From positions 1 through 9,038 of the forward strand of contig CANQXM010000047.1 in assembly GCA_947627835.1 (NCBI GenBank): DNA of 9,038 nt, in the 5' to 3' direction. Of the stretch, positions 1-5,772 are shown one piece after another. A model generated the notes under the pieces. That model did not search any database. It was not told the origin of the DNA and was given only the letters and a program-made list of their open reading frames with translations. A program made the position numbers and the translations under genes. Origin of the DNA: an uncultured Bacilli bacterium (GTDB taxonomy: Bacteria; Bacillota_I; Bacilli_A; RF39; UBA660). Within the stretch, counting starts at the first letter, position 1; each line of letters begins with the position of its first letter.

Positions 1-70
1 TAAAGGCAGCTATATGGGCTGCTTCACAACCAGCATGTCCTCCACCAACTACAATAACATCATAGTTCAT
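1..70 (-). CDS. mnmG: MnmG (GidA), tRNA wobble-uridine modification enzyme, N-terminal fragment
   Basis: Only the first 23 codons are in the window; the gene runs off the left edge. The translation begins MNYDVIVVGGGHAGCEAA, the FAD-binding Rossmann fold (GxGxxGxxxA type) that opens every MnmG. MnmG works with MnmE in the cytoplasm to place the aminomethyl or carboxymethylaminomethyl group on U34 of tRNAs that read two-codon-box sense codons, using FAD and methylene-tetrahydrofolate. The ATG lies 4 bp after the mnmE stop codon, with a weak GGGAAG-like site inside the end of mnmE, so the two are almost certainly co-transcribed and translationally coupled. The N-terminus is unmistakable; nothing can be said of the rest. 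Confidence 0.93.
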   Translation of the reverse strand, partial: MNYDVIVVGGGHAGCEAAHIAAF

Positions 71-74
71 TTTT

Positions 75-1433
75 TCACTTCCCTAAACAGAATTTTTGAA
101 ATAAGTTATCTATTAGTTCTTCATCATAAGTTTCACCTATAATGAGTCCAAGATTATTCCAGGCTTCTTTGAGTTCTATTTCTAAGATATCGATGGGGAT
201 ATTTTGATTTATTTGTTCTTGCGTATTTTTAATGTTTTTTAAAGCTTTTTTGGCTAGAGTAATCTGGCGAATATTTGATAAAAAGTTTAAATCTTTATTT
301 TCTAGTTCATTCATTTGAAACATTTCTTCCATTCGTTTTTGCAAGTTTTCTAAGCCATCAATACTTTTTGTATTTCCCTCGACAATATCCGGATAATCTT
401 TTGGATCTAATTCTATTTTTTTCTCTAAGTCATCTTTATTTAAAAAGATAATATGTTTTTTTAAGTTCACTTCTTTTAATAATTCTTGATCTTCTTTTGT
501 TAATTTTTCATTTCTATTTAATACTAAAATTACTAAATCAGCATTATTTAGTACTTCTTTACTCTTTTTAACTCCTATTTGTTCTACGACATCTTCGGTT
601 TTTCTTATTCCTGCAGTATCTATTAAATGAAATAAAATTCCATTTTTTGTGTAAGTTCCTTCTACGATATCTCTTGTTGTACCGGAAACATCTGTAACAA
701 TTGCCTTTTCTTCTTGTAAAAAAGCATTTAATAAACTACTTTTTCCAACGTTTGGACGGCCGATAAATGCGACTTGAATTCCCTCTTTAATGATTTTTCC
801 AGTTTCGGATTCTTCAACAATTTTTATTAGTTTTTTTTCAATTTCCTGAAGTTTTGGTTTCATATTTTCATGTGTTACAATTTGTTCATCTTCATATTCT
901 GGATAGTCAATATTTACTTCGATATTTGCTAGTAAAGAAACGATTTCTTCTCTTAATTCTCTAATTAATTTGGTTAAATTTCCGGTTACTCCATTCAAAG
1001 CTAATTTTCGTGCTTGTTCACTTTTGGCTTCAATTAAATCACTTACAGACTCAGCTTCTAATAAATCAATTCGACCATTTAAAAAAGCACGTTTAGTAAA
1101 TTCACCAGGTTCAGCAAGTCTGGCACCATTTAGTAGCAATATTTCTAGAACTTTGTTAGTTACTAGAAAACCACCATGACAATTTATTTCTACTACATCT
1201 TCCGTGGTATAAGTTTTCGGTGCTAGCATCTTCATCACTAACACTTCATCAATTTTATTTTTTCCATCTAAAATAAATCCGTAATGAATGGTATGCGTTG
1301 CGGATTCTGCAAATTTTTTATTTGAAAAGATTTTGGCTGTAATATTTACAGCATCTTTTCCACTTAAGCGAATTATGGAAATTGCCCCGTTATTGCCAGG
1401 ATTTGTTGAAATAGCACAAATTGTATCTTCCAT
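75..1433 (-). CDS. mnmE: MnmE (TrmE), tRNA-modification GTPase
   Basis: A 452-residue GTPase, the usual family length, partner of MnmG in U34 modification. Residues (from the ATG chosen here): an N-terminal tetrahydrofolate-binding dimerisation domain to about 118, containing the GEFTKRAFLNGR motif (110-121); a helical domain; then a G domain with P-loop GRPNVGKS (225-232), G2 loop GTTRD (251-255), DTAG (272-275) and NKDD (332-335). The C-terminus is FCLGK, whose Cys is the family hallmark. An in-frame GTG 9 bp upstream (at 1442) would add three residues, but it lies inside the Shine-Dalgarno sequence. The ATG at 1433 sits 5 bp after GGGGTGA and restores the usual start (MEDTICAIST). The gene has its own promoter in the end of the upstream gene, and mnmG follows 4 bp after its TGA stop. 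Confidence 0.97.
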   Translation of the reverse strand: MEDTICAISTNPGNNGAISIIRLSGKDAVNITAKIFSNKKFAESATHTIHYGFILDGKNKIDEVLVMKMLAPKTYTTEDVVEINCHGGFLVTNKVLEILLLNGARLAEPGEFTKRAFLNGRIDLLEAESVSDLIEAKSEQARKLALNGVTGNLTKLIRELREEIVSLLANIEVNIDYPEYEDEQIVTHENMKPKLQEIEKKLIKIVEESETGKIIKEGIQVAFIGRPNVGKSSLLNAFLQEEKAIVTDVSGTTRDIVEGTYTKNGILFHLIDTAGIRKTEDVVEQIGVKKSKEVLNNADLVILVLNRNEKLTKEDQELLKEVNLKKHIIFLNKDDLEKKIELDPKDYPDIVEGNTKSIDGLENLQKRMEEMFQMNELENKDLNFLSNIRQITLAKKALKNIKNTQEQINQNIPIDILEIELKEAWNNLGLIIGETYDEELIDNLFQKFCLGK

Positions 1434-1438
1434 AGATT

Positions 1439-1445
1439 TCACCCC
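1439..1445 (-). promoter_or_regulatory. mnmE Shine-Dalgarno site
   Basis: GGGGTGA lies 5 bp before the ATG at 1433. The GTG inside it forms a false in-frame start, which is why the site decides between the 452- and 455-residue forms of MnmE. Confidence 0.75.
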
Positions 1446-1456
1446 TATTCGCCGGT

Positions 1457-1484
1457 ATTATATCACGAAATAGTTTCTTGTGAA
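1457..1484 (-). promoter_or_regulatory. Extended -10 sigma-A promoter for mnmE–mnmG
   Basis: On the minus strand: TTCACA (1484-1479, 5/6 match to TTGACA), 16 bp, then TATAAT (1462-1457), preceded by TGA, which makes an extended -10. That TGA is also the stop codon of the upstream unknown gene. Transcription would start near 1450 and leave a leader of about 17 nt carrying the mnmE Shine-Dalgarno site. The motif match is good; there is no experimental evidence. Confidence 0.6.
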
Positions 1485-1810
1485 ATTTTTTCTTCAGCTT
1501 TGGCGTTCACAGAGGGATTATTTTTTTTATTTTCTAGCAAAGAAATATAACGATCAGAAAAGCGAATGGCAACTTCAAGTGGATTCGATGCAATTAATTG
1601 ATTAAAAATTCCGTTCCAACGATATTGTTTTGCTAAATCATAGGAACATCCACATAAAATTTGAATGGTTTCAATTTCATTGTATCCACATTTTTGAAAG
1701 TACTGAAAAGTTTTGGTTATAACTTTTCTTTGTTTTCTTTCTTCTACTAGCATTTTTTGATAGTAACTGATTCGTTTCTTTTGGTCTTTGGGTAGTAATT
1801 TTTCATTCAT
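1463..1810 (-). CDS. Hypothetical protein, 115 residues, between jag and mnmE
   Basis: I do not recognise this protein. It has a convincing start: ATG at 1810 preceded by AAGGTG at good spacing. It is co-directional with its neighbours and fills the interval between them. The N-terminal 35 residues are strongly basic and helical (many Lys/Arg, a KQRKVITK patch). The middle has a Cys pair in ILCGCS (about residues 51-56), and the stretch from about 43 to 67 (GYNEIETIQILCGCSYDLAK) could be a helix-turn-helix. The C-terminal 20 residues are polar and probably disordered. There is no signal peptide or membrane segment. It lies downstream of the jag terminator with a weak promoter of its own, and its last codon is part of the mnmE promoter. 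A role in RNA or DNA binding is only a guess from its charge and from its neighbours. Confidence 0.75.
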   Translation of the reverse strand: MNEKLLPKDQKKRISYYQKMLVEERKQRKVITKTFQYFQKCGYNEIETIQILCGCSYDLAKQYRWNGIFNQLIASNPLEVAIRFSDRYISLLENKKNNPSVNAKAEEKISQETIS

Positions 1811-1834
1811 AAATTACACCTTCTTATTGTAATA

Positions 1835-1863
1835 AGAATACCACAATTTTTGAATTTTTTGAA
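1835..1863 (-). promoter_or_regulatory. Possible weak promoter for the unknown 115-residue gene
   Basis: On the minus strand: TTCAAA (1863-1858), 17 bp, TATTCT (1840-1835), each 4/6 against consensus. An alternative TACAAT lies further downstream but would leave too short a leader. The site falls in the 68-bp gap after the jag terminator, where a restart of transcription would be expected. Weak evidence in AT-rich DNA. Confidence 0.3.
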
Positions 1864-1890
1864 AAAGAAAAAACAGAATTACTCTGCTTT
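1862..1890 (-). terminator. Intrinsic terminator overlapping the jag stop codon
   Basis: On the minus strand: AAAGCAGA, a 5-nt loop GTAAT, then TCTGTTTT. This gives an 8-bp stem with one G·U pair, followed by the U-rich run TTCTTTTTC. The jag TAA stop lies in the loop. It is short and AT-rich, so termination may be partial. It marks the likely end of the rpmH–rnpA–yidC–jag operon. Confidence 0.55.
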
Positions 1891-2481
1891 TATAATGACG
1901 TGACGGTTTGGTTCTTCTCCTTCACTTATGGTAGTAACCCCTTTAAAATTTGTTAATTTATTATGAATGATTCTTCTTTCATAAGAATTCATATTTTCAA
2001 GGGTAACATCAATCTTGGTAGCTCTTACTTCTTTAGCGGTACGAACTGCTAATTTTTCTAAGTAATTGATTCTCTTTTCTTTGTAATCTTCAACATCTAA
2101 ATTAATTTTTAAATAAGTATTCCACTCTTTTAAGTATTTTTGTTTTAATATTGTTTCAAGTGCTTTTAGTGTTTGACCGTTTTTGCCAATTAAGATTGGA
2201 TTATTATCTGAATACATTTTAATGGTAAAGACGTCATCACGAAGACTACTTTCTAATTCTACTTTTAATCCTAGACCTTCTGTTAGTTTCTTTAAAAATT
2301 CTTTCATATTTGTAAATAGGTCTTTTTTTGTAATTGCAGTGACTTTAATTGTTGCAGATTTAAATAATTTTCCAGCGATTTCTTCTTTTTTATATATTAC
2401 TTCACTTTGATTTGCATTTAATTCAACTAAAACTTTCTTTAGCGCTTCTTCTTCCGTTTTTCCACTATTTTCTACTACCAT
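1879..2481 (-). CDS. jag: Jag / KhpB, KH–R3H RNA-binding protein
   Basis: A 200-residue protein with the full Jag (KhpB/EloR) architecture. It has a Jag-N domain (about 1-48), a linker with Lys-rich helices, a KH domain with the GxxG loop GKNG at 99-102 (in ILIGKNGQTLKAL), and a C-terminal R3H domain with Arg169-x3-His173 in YERRIIHNKL. In Bacillus, Streptococcus and Lactobacillus, KhpB pairs with KhpA, binds RNA and influences cell elongation and division; the gene is almost always next to yidC/spoIIIJ, as here. The ATG is one base after the yidC stop (TAA-A-ATG), with GAAGGAA about 8 bp upstream inside yidC, so the two are translationally coupled. Length is normal and no motif is missing. 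Confidence 0.95.
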   Translation of the reverse strand: MVVENSGKTEEEALKKVLVELNANQSEVIYKKEEIAGKLFKSATIKVTAITKKDLFTNMKEFLKKLTEGLGLKVELESSLRDDVFTIKMYSDNNPILIGKNGQTLKALETILKQKYLKEWNTYLKINLDVEDYKEKRINYLEKLAVRTAKEVRATKIDVTLENMNSYERRIIHNKLTNFKGVTTISEGEEPNRHVIIKAE

Positions 2482-2482
2482 T

Positions 2483-3523
2483 TTATTTTCCTTCTTTCTT
2501 GGTTTTATTTACGATTTTCCCTTTTTTAATCTTTTCTTTTTTATTATTTTTTTTCTGTTCTTTTTGCGAATCATTTTCCAGTACTTTTCGTATTAAAATA
2601 TTTTGAAGGACAATGAAGCCATTTGTAACGATCCAATAGAAGGCAATGGCTGTTGGTAAGCTAAAGGATGCTACAGAAATCATGATAATCATAAACTTTA
2701 ACATAAAGTCCATTTGTTTCATAACTTCGTTATTTCCAGCATTTTGATTTTGATTCATTGAATGACGGAATGAAAAATAAGTTGTTGCAATGATTAAGAT
2801 AATTAAGACAATGTAGATGTATTGACCATTTGCTAATCCTTTTCCTGGGGTCATTCCTAAACTCATTCCAAAGAGTTTATCTTCAAAAATAGCTGGTACA
2901 CGGTTAATGGCTTGTAAGAATGCAAAGAATAATGGAATTTGTAAGAATGATAACAAACAACCACTTACCGGATTGATTTTGTATTTTTGATATACTAACA
3001 TGGTCTCTTGACTTTTTGCCATCATACTTTCACTATCGTTACGATTTGCATATTTTCTTTCAATTCTTTGAATTTCAGGATTGGCTTTTTTCATTTTTTC
3101 TGTTTGACGCATCATCTTCACTGATAATGGGAATAAGATGAGACGAATTAATAATCCAACTAACATGACCGCCCAACCAAAATTCTTAATGAAATAGCCA
3201 ATTTCCAAGATTACCCACGCTAATGGTTTTACAAATATAGATTCCCAAAGACTATGATAAGGAATTTTGTTTAATTTAAAATCATTACATTCTGGTAAAT
3301 CTTCTAATTTTACATTTAACTGATCATTATATTGTTCATACATTTCTAATAAACTTTCTTCCGTTGGTTTACATAATATGTCTTTTTGCAGACTTTGACC
3401 AGTCGTTTCATTTACAACAATTTTATTATCTTGATCTTTAATATAGTTTGAATTTCCACATCCACCTGTGCAAAGTATTATTGAAATTAAAATTAAGAAT
3501 AATATTTTCTTTTTTTGTTTCAT
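2483..3523 (-). CDS. yidC: YidC / SpoIIIJ-type membrane protein insertase (lipoprotein)
   Basis: YidC/Oxa1/Alb3 insertase, 346 residues. It places membrane proteins in the cytoplasmic membrane, alone or with Sec. The N-terminus is a lipoprotein signal (KQKKK, hydrophobic core, then TGG before Cys22). The core carries the catalytic-groove arginine, Arg127 in LLIRLILFPLSVK, then a cytoplasmic helical hairpin (about 136-180) and the INPVSGCLLSFLQIPLFFAFLQAI segment. Three further membrane helices end near residue 312. The last 30 residues are very Lys-rich, like Oxa1/YidC2 tails that touch the ribosome. Unusually, about 70 residues separate the lipid anchor from the first core helix, with Cys51 and Cys79; SpoIIIJ has only a short linker there. 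The start ATG overlaps the rnpA stop (ATGA) and has a strong AAAGGAG site. Confidence 0.95.
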   Translation of the reverse strand: MKQKKKILFLILISIILCTGGCGNSNYIKDQDNKIVVNETTGQSLQKDILCKPTEESLLEMYEQYNDQLNVKLEDLPECNDFKLNKIPYHSLWESIFVKPLAWVILEIGYFIKNFGWAVMLVGLLIRLILFPLSVKMMRQTEKMKKANPEIQRIERKYANRNDSESMMAKSQETMLVYQKYKINPVSGCLLSFLQIPLFFAFLQAINRVPAIFEDKLFGMSLGMTPGKGLANGQYIYIVLIILIIATTYFSFRHSMNQNQNAGNNEVMKQMDFMLKFMIIMISVASFSLPTAIAFYWIVTNGFIVLQNILIRKVLENDSQKEQKKNNKKEKIKKGKIVNKTKKEGK

Positions 3524-3852
3524 TTGTAGCTCCTTTGGATTATAAGATTATTTAGCATCTTTTCTAGTTCTTCATAAGTTGCACTTTTCGTCTTGTCTTT
3601 CATTATTATAATATAATCAAACCCTTTTTGAAACTCTTTTTTTTGATTTGTCAAAATATTTCTCATTCTACGTTTTAATTTGTTACGAAATACGGCATTT
3701 CCTAATTTTTTGCCAACAGCAATTCCAAATCTAGAAATTTGTAAGTTGTTTTTCATTATATATATATTATAAAAACCATTTCTTAGGATTTGCCCATTTT
3801 TAATAATTTCATTAAACTCACGATGTGTTTTTACTATCTCATATTTTTTCAT
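3520..3852 (-). CDS. rnpA: RNase P protein component
   Basis: The 110-residue basic protein subunit of RNase P, which helps the rnpB RNA (not in this window) remove 5' leaders from pre-tRNA. The family signature is intact: RFGIAVGKKLGNAVFRNKLKRR at about 41-62, including the RNxxKRxxR helix (Arg56-Asn57…Lys60-Arg61…Arg64) that contacts RNA. An ATG 9 bp upstream (3861) directly abuts AAAGGA, which leaves no spacer. The ATG at 3852 sits 9 bp from that site and gives the usual MKKYEIVK start, so I chose it. rpmH lies upstream and yidC overlaps the end by 4 bp (ATGA). Its expression depends on read-through of the small terminator after rpmH. Confidence 0.96.
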   Translation of the reverse strand: MKKYEIVKTHREFNEIIKNGQILRNGFYNIYIMKNNLQISRFGIAVGKKLGNAVFRNKLKRRMRNILTNQKKEFQKGFDYIIIMKDKTKSATYEELEKMLNNLIIQRSYK

Positions 3853-3861
3853 AAGACTCAT

Positions 3862-3867
3862 TCCTTT
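3862..3867 (-). promoter_or_regulatory. rnpA Shine-Dalgarno site
   Basis: AAAGGA lies 9 bp before the ATG at 3852 and 0 bp before the ATG at 3861, which favours the downstream start. It lies directly after the U-run of the rpmH terminator. Confidence 0.6.
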
Positions 3868-3869
3868 AT

Positions 3870-3893
3870 AAAAAAAGCCACTTAACGTGGTTT
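3870..3893 (-). terminator. Small terminator/attenuator between rpmH and rnpA
   Basis: On the minus strand: CCAC, loop GTTAA, GTGG, then C and seven T. The upstream AAA can pair with the first T residues if the C is bulged, giving about 7 bp. It overlaps the rpmH stop codon (3894-3892). The stem is short, so it probably ends only part of the transcripts. That would give more rpmH mRNA than rnpA–yidC–jag mRNA. Confidence 0.55.
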
Positions 3894-4014
3894 ATTTACA
3901 TAATTGTTTGCGTCCTTTTTTTCTTCTTCTATTTAATACATTTGATTCTTTACGAGCGAAGAAGCCATGTTTTTTTGCTTGTTTACGATTATTTGGTTGA
4001 TACGTTCTTTTCAT
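3892..4014 (-). CDS. rpmH: 50S ribosomal protein L34 (short form)
   Basis: A 40-residue, strongly basic protein starting [20 protein letters not shown] and ending [12 protein letters not shown], which is clearly L34 of the large ribosomal subunit. It is in the standard place, next to oriC and in front of rnpA. Compared with the usual 44-residue bacterial form it lacks four residues in the middle: after GFxAR, the normal M-S/T-x-K-N-G-R-x-V-L is replaced by KESNVL. AGGAGG lies 11 bp before the ATG, and a strong promoter (4051-4080) lies 37 bp upstream. Identity is certain; whether the short form is normal for the lineage cannot be told from one genome. Confidence 0.96.
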   Translation of the reverse strand: MKRTYQPNNRKQAKKHGFFARKESNVLNRRRKKGRKQLCK

Positions 4015-4050
4015 AATTTAGAAAACCTCCTTTTTCTTTAAAGCCATTTT

Positions 4051-4080
4051 ATTATAAACTTAGTACTTATAAAAAGTCAA
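4051..4080 (-). promoter_or_regulatory. Strong sigma-A promoter for the rpmH–rnpA–yidC–jag operon
   Basis: On the minus strand: TTGACT (4080-4075, 5/6), an 18-bp spacer, then a perfect TATAAT (4056-4051). Transcription would start near 4044, about 30 nt before the rpmH ATG, with AGGAGG in the leader. A DnaA-box-like 9-mer (4091-4099) lies just upstream, so DnaA bound at the origin might influence this promoter. Confidence 0.75.
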
Positions 4081-4129
4081 GAAAAATGGATTTTCCACAA
4101 ATTCACAATGGAGTTGATAACATTTAACA

Positions 4130-4145
4130 TTATCCACGTGGATAA
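4130..4145. repeat. 16-bp perfect palindrome of two overlapping DnaA boxes
   Basis: TTATCCACGTGGATAA reads the same on both strands. It consists of two TTATCCACG boxes facing each other and sharing their last two base pairs (CG). A monomeric DnaA domain IV covers about 9 bp, so two molecules would sit back to back or exclude each other. Confidence 0.9.
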
Positions 4146-4178
4146 CTTTTCTATGTTTATAATTTAATTTTTAAAATT

Positions 4179-4196
4179 TGTTGATAATGTTGATAA
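4179..4196 (-). repeat. Exact tandem pair of TTATCAACA boxes
   Basis: TGTTGATAA occurs twice with no gap (plus-strand reading). Each copy is a DnaA box with one mismatch, same orientation, 9-bp pitch. The second copy contains the -35 hexamer of the probable dnaA promoter. Confidence 0.85.
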
Positions 4197-4218
4197 CTAT
4201 GTTTTCGTTTGTTAGAAT
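4190..4218 (+). promoter_or_regulatory. Probable dnaA promoter, overlapping a DnaA box
   Basis: TTGATA (4190-4195, 5/6), a 17-bp spacer, TAGAAT (4213-4218, 5/6). Transcription would start near 4225. The -35 lies within the second tandem box (4188-4196), which is the arrangement expected if DnaA represses its own gene. A second candidate, TAAAAT at 4297-4302 with a poor -35 (TTGTTC), is weaker. Confidence 0.55.
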
Positions 4219-4327
4219 AAGAATTTAATTGAGTGGATAACTTGTGAATGCGTTGTGACATTTTTTTTCGTACTTGTTCCGTTTTCCAAGTTGAGTTAAA
4301 ATGAAATTGAAAAACATGTGGGATTGT

Positions 4328-4334
4328 GGGGTGA
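4328..4334 (+). promoter_or_regulatory. dnaA Shine-Dalgarno site (decides a TTG start)
   Basis: GGGGTGA lies 5 bp before TTG at 4340. It is the same heptamer at the same spacing as the site before the mnmE ATG. No comparable site precedes the ATG codons at 4301 or 4316. Confidence 0.6.
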
Positions 4335-4339
4335 AAAGG

Positions 4340-5716
4340 TTGACAACAGATACCAATGAATTATGGAAAAATTTTTTAGATTCGATTTATAAAGATATTA
4401 ACGCCGCTTCCTTTCATACTTGGTTTAAAGATCTTGTTTTACTTCAGTACGATCCCATCAAAGCGAAAATAAAGATAAAAGTTCCGATGAGTATTAGTTG
4501 CAAAATATTAGGAGAAAACTATTATTCTTTAATTGAAGAAACTTTTACAAAATTAACTGGTATCACCTTTGATATTGAATTTATATTTGAATCAGAAAAA
4601 GAAAAAACAGCAGTTGATAACTTTCAAAAAGAAATTTTAGGAGATGGAGAACTTCCCATTGAAGAAAAATGGGAATCCAACCTAATTCCTGAGTTAAATT
4701 TTGATAATTTCGTAGTAGGAGATTCTAATCGGCTTGCCAAAGTGGCAGGAATGGCGGTGGCGGAAGCTCCTGGAAAAATTCATAATCCCTTATTTATTTA
4801 TGGAAAGAGTGGGCTTGGAAAAACTCATTTAATGCATGCAATTGGCAATTATATTGTGGAACACTCGAATAAAAAAGTACTTTATACAACTAGTGATATG
4901 TTTATGAATGATTATACAGGAATTGCAAATCTGGAAAATCAAGCAAATACTGTTGAATATGCCAATTCTTTTAAAAATAAGTATCGAAATGTGGATGTTC
5001 TTATTATTGATGATATTCAATATTTAGTAGGAGCTGAAAAAACCCAGCAAGAGTTCTTTCATACGTTTAATACCTTACATCAAGCTAATAAACAGATTAT
5101 TATTAGTTCAGATAGATCTCCGGATGATTTAAAAAAACTAGAAGAGCGATTGCGAAGCCGATTTATGTGGGGACTTCCCGTAGATATTTATCCACCTGAT
5201 TTTGAACTGCGATGTAAAATTATAAAAGAAAAAATAAAAAATACAAGTATTGCTGATAAATTAGATGAAGATGTCATTGAATTCATCGCAAATAGTTGTC
5301 AAAATGATGTGCGATTCTTGGAAGGGGCGATTAATCGATTGATGGCCTATACTGCCATGGTTGTTCCGGATCACATAGAACTTGAGTTTGCAAATGAAGC
5401 ATTAAAAGATTTTATTAATAAGAATATCTATTCAGAGAATAGTATTGAAGGAATTCAAAAGGCGGTTGCTGATTATTATCATATTACTGTGGCAGATTTA
5501 AAAGGAAAGAAGAAAAGTGCTAATATTGCTTATCCACGACAAATTGGAATGTATCTTTGCAGAATGATGACAGATGAGACTTTTCCAAGGATTGGCCTAG
5601 AATTTGGAGGAAGAGATCATTCTACGGTTATCCATGCTTGTGATAAGATTGAAAAAGATTTAAAGAATAATCCAGCACTTGGAAATACCATTAAAGAAAT
5701 TAAAAATAAAGTATAA
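4340..5716 (+). CDS. dnaA: DnaA, chromosomal replication initiator
   Basis: AAA+ ATPase that binds DnaA boxes and opens oriC. In residues from the TTG start (458 aa): domain I begins with ELWKNFL near the N-terminus; a short acidic linker (about 85-118) is domain II; domain III has Walker A GKSGLGKT (155-162), Walker B VLIIDD (220-225), the RLRSRF arginine-finger region (270-275) and sensor II Arg325 in NDVRFLEGAINRL; domain IV has the DNA-contact signature GGRDHSTVIHA (423-433). An ATG at 4301 in the same frame would add 13 residues (471 aa), but it lacks a ribosome site. The TTG has GGGGTGA 5 bp upstream and puts the LW of domain I at residues 8-9, as in Bacillus DnaA. Identity is certain; the start is likely but not proven. 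Confidence 0.97.
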   Translation: MTTDTNELWKNFLDSIYKDINAASFHTWFKDLVLLQYDPIKAKIKIKVPMSISCKILGENYYSLIEETFTKLTGITFDIEFIFESEKEKTAVDNFQKEILGDGELPIEEKWESNLIPELNFDNFVVGDSNRLAKVAGMAVAEAPGKIHNPLFIYGKSGLGKTHLMHAIGNYIVEHSNKKVLYTTSDMFMNDYTGIANLENQANTVEYANSFKNKYRNVDVLIIDDIQYLVGAEKTQQEFFHTFNTLHQANKQIIISSDRSPDDLKKLEERLRSRFMWGLPVDIYPPDFELRCKIIKEKIKNTSIADKLDEDVIEFIANSCQNDVRFLEGAINRLMAYTAMVVPDHIELEFANEALKDFINKNIYSENSIEGIQKAVADYYHITVADLKGKKKSANIAYPRQIGMYLCRMMTDETFPRIGLEFGGRDHSTVIHACDKIEKDLKNNPALGNTIKEIKNKV

Positions 5717-5723
5717 TGTTTAT

Positions 5724-5772
5724 AAATTTTTAAAATCTGCTTAATTATCCACAACAAATTTTTAAAATCTGC
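5724..5772. repeat. 17-bp direct repeat bracketing a consensus DnaA box
   Basis: AAATTTTTAAAATCTGC occurs at 5724-5740 and 5756-5772 with no mismatch, 32 bp apart start to start. The 15 bp between them contain TTATCCACA (5745-5753). Confidence 0.9.

Larger units (their letters stand above)
4081..4339. other. oriC: oriC, first half (rpmH–dnaA intergenic DnaA-box cluster)
   Basis: This gene-free stretch between the divergent rpmH and dnaA genes carries seven 9-mers close to the DnaA box TTATCCACA. They are TTTTCCACA 4091-4099 (+); TTATCAACT 4112-4120 (-); TTATCCACG 4130-4138 (+) and 4137-4145 (-), which overlap; TTATCAACA 4179-4187 (-) and 4188-4196 (-), in exact tandem; and TTATCCACT 4232-4240 (-). 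Most have one mismatch and none is perfect. Between the clusters, 4146-4180 is almost pure A/T. By analogy with Bacillus, DnaA assembles here and cooperates with the dnaA–dnaN intergenic half. The reading of the gene context and boxes is firm; the exact limits and the site of unwinding are inferred. Confidence 0.88.

Noticed and set aside
970..1179. Open frame of 69 codons on the plus strand
   Set aside because: It lies wholly antisense to the conserved core of mnmE, with no ribosome site; a shadow of the real gene. The same applies to 1288-1473 (+).
2183..2606. Two plus-strand open frames of 75 and 64 codons (2183-2410, 2412-2606)
   Set aside because: Antisense to jag and the end of yidC. 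Their Phe/Ser/Leu-rich translations are the reverse of Lys- and Glu-rich coding sequence; no start signals.
4081..4300. Possibility of a small RNA or riboswitch in the rpmH–dnaA gap
   Set aside because: No stable GC-containing hairpins or terminator-like runs other than the DnaA-box palindrome; the sequence is explained by promoters and DnaA boxes.
4829..5020. Minus-strand open frame of 63 codons
   Set aside because: Antisense to the AAA+ domain of dnaA; no ribosome site and no family resemblance.
5188..5538. DnaA-box-like TTATCCACC (5188-5196) and TTATCCACG (5530-5538) inside dnaA, and TTATCCAAA (6593-6601) in dnaN
   Set aside because: Each arises from a conserved Tyr-Pro pair (TAT-CCA), in YPP, YPR and YPN. 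They are not clustered with other boxes, so coding constraint explains them.
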